From an uncultured Bacteroidota bacterium (lineage in GTDB: Bacteria; Bacteroidota; Bacteroidia; Flavobacteriales; Flavobacteriaceae): a DNA stretch of 64,000 bases. Positions 1 through 9,216 of the stretch are shown in pieces. Under the pieces are notes generated by a model. That model was not told the origin of the DNA. It did no database searches and saw nothing but the letters and a program-made list of their open reading frames with translations. The first letter of the stretch is position 1. Each line of letters opens with the position of its first letter. The stretch is taken from NCBI GenBank assembly GCA_902597545.1, contig CACJYD010000006.1, positions 1 through 64,000 of the forward strand, written 5' to 3'. Both the position numbers and the translations under genes were made by a program.

Positions 1-1
1 T

Positions 2-121
2 ATAACTAATTTAGGTTTTCAAACAATATTAACCTCAAAAATGCAATCTTATGAGGGAATCAGTGAATCTCTAATTGCTTTCTTTAACGAAAATAAACAA
101 TATGAATTATCCAAAAACTAG
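2..121 (+). CDS. hemD: Uroporphyrinogen-III synthase, C-terminal end (partial)
   Basis: An open frame runs in from the left edge and ends at TAG 119-121, encoding about 39 residues (…TNLGFQTILTSK…GISESLIAFF…). The pattern of a Gly-Phe turn, a short strand and a final helix matches the end of HemD, which closes hydroxymethylbilane to uroporphyrinogen III in the cytoplasm. The frame overlaps the hemB start by 20 bases, as in a co-translated haem operon. The fragment is short, so the assignment rests partly on the haem neighbours. It is not in the ORF track because its start lies outside the window. Confidence 0.6.
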   Translation: MTNLGFQTILTSKMQSYEGISESLIAFFNENKQYELSKN

Positions 122-1079
122 ATTAAGAAGGCTTAGATATAATAAAAATATTCGAAAATTATTTGAGGATATTAACATTAATAAATCTGATTTAATTCAA
201 CCGATATTTATTGTAGAAGGTGATAATATTAAAAAAGAAATAAAATCGCTGAAAGGTCAATATCAACTGTCAATTGATAATACAATAACTTTTTGCAAAG
301 AATTAATTGAAAATGGAGTAAATTCTATCATTTTATTTGGTGTATCTTCTAAAAAGGATGAAACCGGGGAAATCTCATGCTCTAGTGAAAGCATTATTCC
401 GAAAGCAATAAAAGAAATTAAAAAAACATATGATGATCAACTTTTAGTGATAGCGGATGTTTGTAATTGTAGCTATACAAATCATGGTCACTGTGGAACA
501 ATAGTGAATGATGATGTAGATAATGATTTAACACTAAGAACTCTGTCTAAGCAATCATTAACATTAGCTGAGGCAGGGGCTGACGTTCTAGCTCCCTCTG
601 ACATGATGGATGGAAGAGTTGAATCAATAAGAGCAACACTTGATGCATCGGGCTATGAAAAGATACCAATATTCTCTTATTCTGTTAAATATGCATCTGC
701 ATTTTATGGTCCATTCAGAGACGCAGTTGGCAGTGGACCCAAAAAAGGTGACAGAAAAACGTATCAAATGAGCTTTAAAAATTCTAAGGAATATTTAAGA
801 GAAATAGAGCAGGACTTAAATGAAGGTGCTGATGCTATTATAATTAAACCTGCACTTGCCTATTTAGATATTATTAATGTAGCTAAAACTAACTACAATA
901 CCCCAATTATAGCATACAATGTGAGTGGTGAGTACTCAATGATCAAATCATCGGCAGAAAATGGTCACATTAATGAAATTGAGGTTGTATTAGAAACAAT
1001 TTACGCGATGAAAAGAGCAGGTGCTAATGCTATAATAACTTATTACGCTCTTGAACTTTCAAAAAACTTAAAATATTAA
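102..1079 (+). CDS. hemB: Delta-aminolevulinic acid dehydratase (porphobilinogen synthase)
   Basis: Condenses two 5-aminolevulinate molecules to porphobilinogen. I start at ATG 102 (325 aa, MNYPKTRLRR); the ORF-track start at 75 is an upstream TTG whose nine extra residues fit nothing in the family. The zinc-type triad is visible as ADVCNCSYTNHGHCG (Cys ~111, 113, 121). The two active-site lysines are in YSVKYASAFYG (~186) and IIIKPALAY (~239). The length is normal. It overlaps the preceding hemD frame by 20 bases and is followed one base later by hemL, so it is internal to the haem operon. Confidence 0.97.
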   Translation: MNYPKTRLRRLRYNKNIRKLFEDININKSDLIQPIFIVEGDNIKKEIKSLKGQYQLSIDNTITFCKELIENGVNSIILFGVSSKKDETGEISCSSESIIPKAIKEIKKTYDDQLLVIADVCNCSYTNHGHCGTIVNDDVDNDLTLRTLSKQSLTLAEAGADVLAPSDMMDGRVESIRATLDASGYEKIPIFSYSVKYASAFYGPFRDAVGSGPKKGDRKTYQMSFKNSKEYLREIEQDLNEGADAIIIKPALAYLDIINVAKTNYNTPIIAYNVSGEYSMIKSSAENGHINEIEVVLETIYAMKRAGANAIITYYALELSKNLKY

Positions 1080-1080
1080 A

Positions 1081-2370
1081 ATGTATAACAATAGTCATAA
1101 AGCATTTGACGAGGCAAAAAAATTTATTCCGGGAGGTGTAAACTCACCAGTGAGAGCATTTAAGAGTGTTAATTCAACTCCAGTGTTTTTTGAAAAGGGA
1201 CAAGGAAGTAAAATGTTTGACATTGATGGTAATGAATATATTGATTGTGTTTCATCATGGGGACCACTAATTTTTGGTCATGCACATGAATCTATACTTA
1301 AATCTATCACTGAAACAAGTAAAAAAGGAACAACATATGGTGCATCAACTGAGCTTGAAACATTACTAGCTAAAAAAATTGTTGATATGGTCCCATCAAT
1401 TGAAAAGGTGAGGATGGTTAATTCAGGAACAGAGGCTACCATGAGCGCTATAAGATTGGCAAGAGGTTACACTAAAAAGGAGAAAATAATCAAATTCTCT
1501 GGAAACTATCACGGCCATGGAGACAGTTTTTTAATAAAAGCTGGATCTGGTGCTGTAACTTTAGGTCTTCCTGACAGTCCTGGTGTGACAAAAAATATTG
1601 CAAAAGATACTTTAATAGCAGATTTTAATAATATAGAGTCTGTTTTTAATCTATTCAATGAAAATAAAGAAAATGTTGCTGCAGTAATTGTCGAACCAAT
1701 TGCAGGAAATATGGGTCTTGTAAAACCTCAAAAGAATTTCCTAAACGAATTAAGAAATCTTTGCAATGAATTTAAAAGTGTCCTAATTTTTGATGAGGTC
1801 ATGACAGGGTTCAGAGTTGCACCAGGTGGTGTACAAGAATTGTATAATGTTAATCCTGATTTAACAACACTTGGCAAGATTATTGGCGGTGGTTTACCTG
1901 TTGGAGCTTATGGTGGAAAAAAAGAAATCATGAATTTATTAGCCCCGGAAGGACCTGTTTATCAAGCTGGAACACTTTCAGGCAACCCCCTTGCGATGTC
2001 TGCTGGGCTAACTGTTCTAGATATGCTTGAAAAAGATGTATATATTAAATTAGAAGAAATTTCAAAAACGATTGAAAAAGGATGGAATCAAAATATAATA
2101 GAAACCAACACCAAAGCTCACATTGCGAGAGTTGGATCTATGATGACTTTATTCTTTTCAGAAAAAAATGAAATAAATAATTATGAAGATGCGTTAGATC
2201 TAGATACTGATAGATATGCAAAGTATTTTAAACATATGCTTGACATGGGTATCTATCTTCCACCCTCGCAATATGAATGTTTGTTCTTATCATCAGTTTT
2301 AGATGAAAAAGATATTGATCATTTAATTAAGTCTAATAGAAAAGCTCTTGAAAAATTAAAGAATGAGTAA
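1081..2370 (+). CDS. hemL: Glutamate-1-semialdehyde 2,1-aminomutase
   Basis: PLP enzyme that turns glutamate-1-semialdehyde into 5-aminolevulinate, the C5-pathway entry to haem. The 429-residue length is typical. The PLP lysine is in LTTLGKIIGGGLPVGAYGG (~Lys266), the cofactor Asp motif is LIFDEVMTGFR, and the N-terminal FIPGGVNSPVRAF is the family signature. It starts one base after the hemB stop and overlaps hemE by 8 bases. It lies after hemB in the operon although it acts before it. The C5 partner glutamyl-tRNA reductase is not in the window and may lie to the left. Confidence 0.97.
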   Translation: MYNNSHKAFDEAKKFIPGGVNSPVRAFKSVNSTPVFFEKGQGSKMFDIDGNEYIDCVSSWGPLIFGHAHESILKSITETSKKGTTYGASTELETLLAKKIVDMVPSIEKVRMVNSGTEATMSAIRLARGYTKKEKIIKFSGNYHGHGDSFLIKAGSGAVTLGLPDSPGVTKNIAKDTLIADFNNIESVFNLFNENKENVAAVIVEPIAGNMGLVKPQKNFLNELRNLCNEFKSVLIFDEVMTGFRVAPGGVQELYNVNPDLTTLGKIIGGGLPVGAYGGKKEIMNLLAPEGPVYQAGTLSGNPLAMSAGLTVLDMLEKDVYIKLEEISKTIEKGWNQNIIETNTKAHIARVGSMMTLFFSEKNEINNYEDALDLDTDRYAKYFKHMLDMGIYLPPSQYECLFLSSVLDEKDIDHLIKSNRKALEKLKNE

Positions 2371-3382
2371 CATATTTTTAGATACAATAAATGGAAATAG
2401 CAGCTCAAGACCCCCTGTATGGTTTATGAGACAAGCTGGTAGGATATTACCATCTTACAGAAAACTAAAAGAAAAACATCATTTCTATGATATGATGAAA
2501 AACTCTGAATTAGCTTCTGAGGTTACCCTTCTACCAATAAATGATTTAGACGTTGATAGTGCAATTTTATTTTCTGACATCCTGGTTATTCCTGATGCTC
2601 TAGGTTTAGAATTAATATTTACTAAAAATGGTCCTAAATTCACAAATGCAATTACTGACATCAATCATAATCACCTAAACTTTAACCCTGATAAACTAAG
2701 TTATATTTATGAGAATATTGAAAAAACAGTTGAAAATAAAAAAGACACTCCTCTTATTGGTTTTTGCGGAGGTCCATTAACAACTTTTTTATTTATGTTC
2801 AGAGGAGATGAAAATCAAAAGGGTTTTAAAAATGCTATTAAGTTCTTTTACAATAACAGAAAACAGAGTTTAAGAATTATTGAACAAATAACTGAAGCGT
2901 CTATTTTATATGCTCAAAATCAAGTCAAAAGCGGAATTCAATGTTTTCAATTGTTTGAAACTTATTGTGGAAGTATACCATATGAACTTTATGAAAATTG
3001 CATACTTCCTTATTCAAAAAAAATACTCAACAGTGCAAAGGAATTAGGATGTCCAACCATATTTTTTCCTAAAGATTTTTCTTTAGGTTTAAAAAGCATA
3101 AATAAAGATATCTGTGATTTTGTTAGTATTGATTGGAGTATGTCTTTAGATGATGCAAGAAACCTTGTTGATGAAAGTGTAGGACTTCAGGGGAATATGG
3201 ACCCTAGAATTTTTTATCAGGAAAATATAGAAATCGAAAATTATTTAGAATCCCTCTCAAAATTTGGGAAAGAAAACCATGATTGGATCTTCAATCTGGG
3301 GCATGGTTTCCTACCTGATATTGATCATATTAAAGTTCAAAATGTAGTTAAATGGATAAAAACTAAAAACTGGAATAGATAA
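2363..3382 (+). CDS. hemE: Uroporphyrinogen decarboxylase
   Basis: Removes four acetate carboxyls from uroporphyrinogen III to give coproporphyrinogen III, without a cofactor. The protein has 339 residues, the usual size. The N-terminal signature RPPVWFMRQAGRILPSYRK holds the substrate-binding arginines, and an Asp-containing AILFSDILVIPDALG motif follows. C-terminal LQGNMDP and NLGHGFLPD are also family landmarks. The start overlaps hemL by 8 bases and the stop shares one base with the hemN start (TAATG), which suggests translational coupling. Confidence 0.97.
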   Translation: MSNIFLDTINGNSSSRPPVWFMRQAGRILPSYRKLKEKHHFYDMMKNSELASEVTLLPINDLDVDSAILFSDILVIPDALGLELIFTKNGPKFTNAITDINHNHLNFNPDKLSYIYENIEKTVENKKDTPLIGFCGGPLTTFLFMFRGDENQKGFKNAIKFFYNNRKQSLRIIEQITEASILYAQNQVKSGIQCFQLFETYCGSIPYELYENCILPYSKKILNSAKELGCPTIFFPKDFSLGLKSINKDICDFVSIDWSMSLDDARNLVDESVGLQGNMDPRIFYQENIEIENYLESLSKFGKENHDWIFNLGHGFLPDIDHIKVQNVVKWIKTKNWNR

Positions 3383-4758
3383 TGAAGGTAAGTGATAAAC
3401 TTATAAAGAAGTATAGTAAAAGTGGTCCAAGATATACATCTTATCCACCTGCAACTTTTTTTGATAGTAATTTTTCAAATGAGGATTTCAAAAAGAAAAT
3501 TATAGAATCCAATAATGAAAATCCTCAGAACATATCGGTTTATATCCACATACCATTTTGCCCACAAATATGTCATTTCTGTGGATGTACTACAGAGTCT
3601 GGTTTTACTAAGCCTTTTTTGGAAAGATATGTAGATGCTGTCATCAAAGAGATTGATTATGTTGGTAAATTGATTAATAAAAAAAGAAAGTTAACTCAAG
3701 TTCATTGGGGAGGTGGTACTCCAAATGCCATTTCATACAAGTTTATTGAAAGAATTACTAATAAGCTTTATGATGAATTTACTTTTTCAAAAAACTATGA
3801 AATGGCCATAGAATGCAATCCAGCTCATTTAGAATTTAGACACATTGAATTGTTGAAAAAATTTGGATTCAATAGAATTTCAGTAGGAATTCAAGATTTT
3901 AGAAATGATGTTTTAGATGCAATTAATAGAAAACCATCAAAACATCCAATATCTGATATAATAAAGAAAATAAAAGACGAAGGCTTTACAGGAACAAATA
4001 TTGATTTGGTTTATGGATTACCATTGCAGACAGTTGACAGTTTCAAAAAAACTGTGGAAAATGCAATAAAGTTAGATACAGAGAGGATCGTAACTTTTTC
4101 ATATGCACACGTACCGTCAATCTTACCCAGACAAAAAATTCTTGAGAATATTGGCTTTCCAAGTTCTTCAGACAAAGCTCTGATGTATGAAAACTCTTAT
4201 AAATTATTTACTGATGCAGGTTATGTATCAATTGGAATGGATCATTTTTCTAAACCTGGAGATGAATTTGAAATTGCATTAAAAAACAAGCAACTACATA
4301 GAAACTTTCAAGGTTATTGCACAAGAGAAACAACTGGTCAAGTTTATGCTTTCGGAGCATCATCAATATCTCAACTTGATTCAGCCTACAGTCAAAACAT
4401 AAAAAATGCAGCACAATATATAAATGCTATTGAAAAAAATAATTTAGCTGTTTTAAGGGGTTATTCTGTGGATAAGAAACAAAAAATTGTAAGGGATGTC
4501 ATCAACTCTGTAATGTGTAATTATTATTTAGATATTGAAAATATTGCTGAAAAACACAAATCAAGTATTTCTGAAATAGTTGATATTATTGACTTTAGTG
4601 AAGATAAATTTCAAGATTTTATAGATGATAATCTTTTAACTATAGAGAATTACAAGTTAACAATTTTCAAAAAGGGGAGACTATTTACTAGGAATATTGC
4701 AATGAGGTTTGATCCTCTTATTAAACAAAATGTTGGAACATATTCAAATACAATTTAA
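3382..4758 (+). CDS. hemN: Oxygen-independent coproporphyrinogen III dehydrogenase
   Basis: Radical-SAM enzyme that oxidatively decarboxylates coproporphyrinogen III to protoporphyrinogen IX without oxygen. The [4Fe-4S] motif is in HIPFCPQICHFCGC (Cys ~60, 64, 67 plus the adjacent 69 characteristic of true HemN). VHWGGGTPN follows as the SAM-binding glycine motif, and the C-terminal HemN domain is complete. The length of 458 aa suits HemN and is longer than HemW proteins. It sits where other Flavobacteriia often carry the oxygen-dependent hemF. The start overlaps the hemE stop by one base. Confidence 0.95.
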   Translation: MKVSDKLIKKYSKSGPRYTSYPPATFFDSNFSNEDFKKKIIESNNENPQNISVYIHIPFCPQICHFCGCTTESGFTKPFLERYVDAVIKEIDYVGKLINKKRKLTQVHWGGGTPNAISYKFIERITNKLYDEFTFSKNYEMAIECNPAHLEFRHIELLKKFGFNRISVGIQDFRNDVLDAINRKPSKHPISDIIKKIKDEGFTGTNIDLVYGLPLQTVDSFKKTVENAIKLDTERIVTFSYAHVPSILPRQKILENIGFPSSSDKALMYENSYKLFTDAGYVSIGMDHFSKPGDEFEIALKNKQLHRNFQGYCTRETTGQVYAFGASSISQLDSAYSQNIKNAAQYINAIEKNNLAVLRGYSVDKKQKIVRDVINSVMCNYYLDIENIAEKHKSSISEIVDIIDFSEDKFQDFIDDNLLTIENYKLTIFKKGRLFTRNIAMRFDPLIKQNVGTYSNTI

Positions 4759-5763
4759 ATGAAGGGATTATTAATGATTAATTTAGGTTCACCTGATAGT
4801 ACCTCAATCAAAGATGTTAGAAAGTACTTAGATGAGTTTTTGATGGATGAAAGAGTTATTGGTAAAAGTTATTGGTTTAGATGGTTTTTAGTTAAAGTCA
4901 TAATTCTTAACACCAGACCTAGGAAATCTGCAAAAGCATATAAAAAAATTTGGTGGGAAGAGGGTTCTCCTCTAATAGTTTTATCCAAAAGATTATTTGA
5001 TAAAGTAACAAAACTTGTAAAATTTCCTGTTGCATTAGCAATGAGGTACGGATCAATAAGCATATTCAAGGGCTTAAAAGAGTTGGATGATAAAGGAGTT
5101 AAAAATATAACTGTGCTTCCACTCTACCCTCACTATGCAATGTCGTCTTATGAAACTGTTGTTGAAAAAGTGAAGGATGAGGTAAAAACTAATTTTCCAC
5201 ATTTGAAAATAAAAACAGTTGAACCATTTTATAATGACAAAAAATATATTGATCTTCTATGTAAAAAAATAAAGAGTACTATTAGTAAAATTGAGTATGA
5301 TCACATTTTATTTTCATACCACGGCATACCAATTAGTCATTTAAAGATTTCTGACCCAACCAATAGTCATTGTTACAAGGTTAAAGATTGTTGTAATAAC
5401 CATTCTGATGCTCATAAGTTTTGTTACAAACATCAGGTCCTTGAAACAACAGAATTAGTTATCAAAAAACTTAAAATTGATAAGAATAAATACAGTAATG
5501 CTTTTCAATCACGACTTCCTAATGAGGCTTGGCTTAAGCCATACACTGATGATGAATTGGTTAGATTGGCCAAGGAGGGTAAAAAGAAATTAGTGATTGT
5601 AACACCAGCATTTGTTACTGATTGTTTAGAAACGTTAGAAGAAATCGCAATGGAAGGAAAAGAAGAGTTTTTAGAGGCAGGTGGTGAAAGCTATCATTAT
5701 GTACCTTGTCTAAATGATGATGATGATTGGGCTAAATTAATTTCTAAATGGTCTGACAAATGA
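4759..5763 (+). CDS. hemH: Ferrochelatase
   Basis: Inserts Fe2+ into a porphyrin as the last metal step of haem synthesis. The 334-residue protein has the N-terminal LLMINLGSPDS, the catalytic His in LFSYHGIPISHL (~188) and the conserved Glu region FVTDCLETLEEI. An internal cluster of four cysteines, C-x5-CC-x9-C at ~205-222 (HCYKVKDCC…HKFC), lies after the catalytic His. This resembles the class of ferrochelatases with an internal [2Fe-2S] site, but I infer that and cannot show it. It begins directly after the hemN stop and overlaps hemJ by 4 bases. Confidence 0.95.
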   Translation: MKGLLMINLGSPDSTSIKDVRKYLDEFLMDERVIGKSYWFRWFLVKVIILNTRPRKSAKAYKKIWWEEGSPLIVLSKRLFDKVTKLVKFPVALAMRYGSISIFKGLKELDDKGVKNITVLPLYPHYAMSSYETVVEKVKDEVKTNFPHLKIKTVEPFYNDKKYIDLLCKKIKSTISKIEYDHILFSYHGIPISHLKISDPTNSHCYKVKDCCNNHSDAHKFCYKHQVLETTELVIKKLKIDKNKYSNAFQSRLPNEAWLKPYTDDELVRLAKEGKKKLVIVTPAFVTDCLETLEEIAMEGKEEFLEAGGESYHYVPCLNDDDDWAKLISKWSDK

Positions 5764-6302
5764 GCTATCTAGTTTTAAAAACTATTCATTTGATTTCAGT
5801 TATAGCATGGTTTGCAGGTCTATTTTATGTTGGCAGATTATTTATATATTTTAATGAGGCCAAATCATATGAAAAAGTAAAGAAAAAAATTCTTCAAGAT
5901 CAATTTTTATTAATGACTAAACGTTGTATGTATATTATAACATGGCCATCACTAATACTATCTACTTTTTTCGGACTTTATATGATACACAAAAACCCAT
6001 CATTAATCTATTTAAACTGGATGATTGTGAAGTTAATATTTGTTACTGTTTTAATTTTTTATACTGCATATTGTCAAAAAATATATTTTCAAATGAAAAA
6101 AGGTTCAATAAAATTTTCTGATTTTAAACTTAGGCTTTGGAATGAATTTGCAACACTTCTTTTAATATCAATAGTTTCGCTTGCAGTATTAAAAACTGCT
6201 ATGTCATGGCTCAAAGCTTCTGTGATTTTTTTGGTGATTGGTATCTTATTATTTTCCCTAATTAAGATTTATAGAAGCTACATAAACTCAAAAGCAAATT
6301 AA
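5760..6302 (+). CDS. hemJ: HemJ-type protoporphyrinogen IX oxidase (CopD/UPF0093 family)
   Basis: Integral membrane protein of 180 aa with about five predicted membrane helices. The HemJ signature is at the N terminus (LKTIHLISVIAWFAGLFYVGRLFIYF, with its conserved His and Arg), followed by a further conserved stretch, TKRCMYIITWPSLILSTFFGLY. HemJ replaces HemY/HemG in many bacteria, oxidising protoporphyrinogen IX. The last C-terminal helix (ASVIFLVIGILLFSLIKI) is clear. It overlaps hemH by 4 bases and closes the haem operon. Its 3' end converges on and overlaps the lysE-like gene by 4 bases. Confidence 0.88.
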   Translation: MSYLVLKTIHLISVIAWFAGLFYVGRLFIYFNEAKSYEKVKKKILQDQFLLMTKRCMYIITWPSLILSTFFGLYMIHKNPSLIYLNWMIVKLIFVTVLIFYTAYCQKIYFQMKKGSIKFSDFKLRLWNEFATLLLISIVSLAVLKTAMSWLKASVIFLVIGILLFSLIKIYRSYINSKAN

Positions 6303-6898
6303 ACTAAAATCCATATTGCTATAAATACATAAAAAATAATTTTAAGATTTTTAACATATTTATGTTTGATTAAATTATTAACGAGTTTTGTATTCATTGA
6401 TGACAACAAAACTACCATCATAAATATGATGTTTGCAATTAACCAAAATAAAATGCCAAGAATTGAAAATTGAAGTTCATAAGACCAGCTGTTATGAAAA
6501 ATATAATTTGGAAAAAATGCAATAAAAAAAATACTCACTTTTGGATTTAAAACATTCATCATTAGTCCTGTTACAAAATCAGATCTATTTGTTTTTTTGT
6601 TTTCATTGATCTTTGAATTTTCATTATAGGTTGATATAGCTAGAAAAATAAAATACGTAAAACCAAAAAACTTAATCAGCATAAAGAAGTATTCATTCGA
6701 ATTTATTAAAGCAGAGATACCAAACACTAATAAAATTGTATGAAAAAATAATCCTGTAGTTAAACCGAGAACAGTTTTGATTCCAGCAATCTTTCCATCT
6801 GTTGAACTCTTCAGAAAAACATAAATTATATCAGGTCCTGGGCTTAAGGTTAAAATCGATGCTGAAAATAAAAAAATTAAAAGAGTATCTAATTGCAT
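6299..6898 (-). CDS. LysE/RhtB family amino-acid exporter
   Basis: A 199-aa hydrophobic protein with about six membrane segments. The N-terminal signature LSPGPDIIYVFLKSS corresponds to the TPGP motif of the LysE/RhtB family, and the VLGLTTGLFFHT and MMNVLNPKVSIFFIAFFP motifs follow. The family exports amino acids or their derivatives across the inner membrane; the substrate cannot be read from the sequence. It is transcribed toward the haem operon and overlaps the hemJ end by 4 bases, so it is not part of that operon. Confidence 0.9.
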   Translation of the reverse strand: MQLDTLLIFLFSASILTLSPGPDIIYVFLKSSTDGKIAGIKTVLGLTTGLFFHTILLVFGISALINSNEYFFMLIKFFGFTYFIFLAISTYNENSKINENKKTNRSDFVTGLMMNVLNPKVSIFFIAFFPNYIFHNSWSYELQFSILGILFWLIANIIFMMVVLLSSMNTKLVNNLIKHKYVKNLKIIFYVFIAIWILV

Positions 6899-6937
6899 AA
6901 TTTTTGATTTAAACTATGAATAATTTCTGTTATTATA

Positions 6938-6945
6938 TAATTTTG
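6938..6945 (+). promoter_or_regulatory. Candidate -7 box for the DUF3050 gene
   Basis: TAATTTTG matches the Bacteroidota -7 consensus TAnnTTTG, 10 bases before the DUF3050 ATG. I see no convincing -33 TTTG at the expected 18-20 base spacing, so this is tentative. Confidence 0.35.
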
Positions 6946-6955
6946 CAAGCCTGAA

Positions 6956-7717
6956 ATGAAGAATATAGACACCCTTTTAAATAATATATCGGAAACCAGA
7001 AATGAACTTCTTAATCATTCGATATACTCAAAACTAAAGTCAGAAGATGCAATAGCTAAATTCATGGAAACTCATGTTTTTGCAGTATGGGATTTTATGT
7101 CACTTGTAAAAGCACTTCAAATTGATTTGACAAGTGTTGAATTGCCATGGACACCAACAAAAGACAACATTTCAAGAAGGTTAATAAATGAGATAGTTTT
7201 AGGTGAAGAAAGTGATATTGATCAGCAGGAAAATCCAACAAGTCACTATGAGCTGTATTTAGAAGCCATGGAAACTATTGGAGCTAATACAGAAAAAATA
7301 AAAAAATTTGTTTCAAATGTCATTGATTGCAACAATTATAAATTGGCAGTCTCTAAATCAGAAATACCAAATGCTGCAGTAGATTTTATGAATTTTACAT
7401 TTGATATTATTGATACAAAAAAAACTCATATTATTGCTAGTGTATTTACATTTGGAAGAGAGGATTTAATCCCTGATATGTTTATTAATATTGTTAAATC
7501 TCTAAATGAAAAACCGGGAAGCAAAACAAACGATTTACTTTATTATTTAGAAAGACATATTGAGATGGATGGAGACGAACATGGCCCTATGGCATTGAAA
7601 ATGATTTCAGGATTATGTGGAAATGATCAAGAAAAGTGGAATGATGCTATTAAATATTCAAATGAGGCGCTAAAGCAAAGAATAAAGCTTTGGGACTATA
7701 TCAGTAGTCAAATCTAG
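6956..7717 (+). CDS. DUF3050 domain protein, haem-oxygenase-like fold
   Basis: The protein has 253 residues and no signal peptide. The N-terminal block HSIYSKLKSEDAIAKFMETH, then VFAVWDFMSLVKALQ, matches DUF3050, a family of predicted all-helical haem-oxygenase-like proteins. Conserved His and Glu residues (FMETHVFAVWDF, NEIVLGEESD, LERHIEMDGDEHGP) could form a metal site, as in related di-iron proteins. That is inference from fold similarity; the function is unknown. It is monocistronic, with a TAnnTTTG-like box just upstream, and converges on the sulfatase with a 4-base overlap. Confidence 0.85.
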   Translation: MKNIDTLLNNISETRNELLNHSIYSKLKSEDAIAKFMETHVFAVWDFMSLVKALQIDLTSVELPWTPTKDNISRRLINEIVLGEESDIDQQENPTSHYELYLEAMETIGANTEKIKKFVSNVIDCNNYKLAVSKSEIPNAAVDFMNFTFDIIDTKKTHIIASVFTFGREDLIPDMFINIVKSLNEKPGSKTNDLLYYLERHIEMDGDEHGPMALKMISGLCGNDQEKWNDAIKYSNEALKQRIKLWDYISSQI

Positions 7718-9138
7718 AACTTCTCACTATTTCTGGATTCCAGTAAACTCTCTGGCGGATTAAAACTATTGATGTGATTTTGGGCTATTAGTTTTATTTC
7801 TTCAACTTTTTCAGGATATTTTTCAGCAATATTGTGTTTTTCAGATGGATCCTCATCTAAATTAAATAGTAATGGAGTATCTAAAACAATTTTTTCATTA
7901 CTCCCAGGTGGATAATTATATGCACCTTTAATTATAAAATGTGCTTTGTATTTTCCATATCTAATTGCATAAACTTCTCTTTCTCTGTAAAATATTATTT
8001 TATCTCTTTCGCTGGGTGAATGATTTAGTAAAGTCTGTTTAATGCTTACACCATCAATAACTCTATCAGAAATACTCTCAGAATTGGTAAAATCAACTAT
8101 TGTTGGTAGTAGATCCATCGTAGAGCCAATTTGATCAATCACACCTGGTTTTATATCTGCTCCCCAAAAAATTCCTGGAACTCTTTGACCACCTTCCCAG
8201 GTCATTCCCTTACCCTCTCTTAATAAACCAGCAGAACCACCATGGGTTTTAAAAGGTAGCCATGGTCCATTATCAGAGCTAAATACAACAATTGTGTTTT
8301 TATCGATGTTATTTTTCCTAAGCTCATTCATAATAATACCTACTCCATGATCAATTTCTTCAATAACATCACCATAAAGACCTGCTTTACTCTTGCCTAT
8401 AAAATCATCAGATGCATAAATTGGAATATGTGGCATACTATGCGATAAATAAATAAAGAATTTATCATCCTTCATCTCTTTAATTTTTTCAACAACCTTC
8501 TCTGAGAATCTTTTTGTTATGGTAGTTTGATCTACAGGTCTTTCAATTATATCATTATTTTCAATCAAAGGCACATTGTAATTGTTAGAGTTAATAGGAT
8601 TTTCTTTATACTGTGGCCAATAATTATTACCAGGACAGCAAGTGACACCATTAACTGCATTCATATCATTTGAATATGGAATCCCATAATAGTAATCAAA
8701 TCCATTATTAAGGGGTAAATATTTTTGTTTATGACCTAAATGCCATTTTCCAACTGCAGCTGTTTTATAATTTTGTTCTTTTAGCTTTTCTGCAATAGTA
8801 ATTTCAGATTCAGGAATTCCATAATCAGAATTTTCATAGAGAACTCTATATTTTTCACCTATCATACCATTTCTGATTGGCAACCTTCCAGTCATAAGTG
8901 CCGCCCTGCTTGGTGTACAAACACTTGATGCAGAATAAAACTGAGTCCATTTTTGACCTTCATACGACATCTTATCAAGGTTTGGAGTTTTTATACTAGG
9001 ATGACCATACGAGCCAACATCACCATAACCCATGTCATCTACGTATATAATTATAAAATTATAATCTTTAACATTTTGATTATCACAACTAATAAATAAT
9101 AATAACGAAATAAAAAGAGTGAAAAACACATTTCTCAT
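7714..9138 (-). CDS. Sulfatase (family S1), predicted lipoprotein
   Basis: Hydrolyses sulfate esters, probably from sulfated glycans, outside the cytoplasm. The N terminus (FTLFISLLLFISCDNQN) is a lipoprotein signal with lipidated Cys ~18. The formylglycine motif is intact as SVCTPSRAALMTGR (Cys ~74, C-x-P-S-R). Metal ligands are visible in YVDDMGYGD and FSSDNGPW, and the GKWHLGH motif is present. The length of 474 aa is usual. The motif needs a formylglycine-generating enzyme, which is not in this window. A lone sulfatase outside a polysaccharide-utilisation locus leaves the substrate open. Confidence 0.95.
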   Translation of the reverse strand: MRNVFFTLFISLLLFISCDNQNVKDYNFIIIYVDDMGYGDVGSYGHPSIKTPNLDKMSYEGQKWTQFYSASSVCTPSRAALMTGRLPIRNGMIGEKYRVLYENSDYGIPESEITIAEKLKEQNYKTAAVGKWHLGHKQKYLPLNNGFDYYYGIPYSNDMNAVNGVTCCPGNNYWPQYKENPINSNNYNVPLIENNDIIERPVDQTTITKRFSEKVVEKIKEMKDDKFFIYLSHSMPHIPIYASDDFIGKSKAGLYGDVIEEIDHGVGIIMNELRKNNIDKNTIVVFSSDNGPWLPFKTHGGSAGLLREGKGMTWEGGQRVPGIFWGADIKPGVIDQIGSTMDLLPTIVDFTNSESISDRVIDGVSIKQTLLNHSPSERDKIIFYREREVYAIRYGKYKAHFIIKGAYNYPPGSNEKIVLDTPLLFNLDEDPSEKHNIAEKYPEKVEEIKLIAQNHINSFNPPESLLESRNSEKF

Positions 9139-9216
9139 TTAATAAATATATGGAAATAGAATTTTATTATTCATTCAAATAATAACTATATTAGCAAACG
9201 ATCCAAATCATATAAA

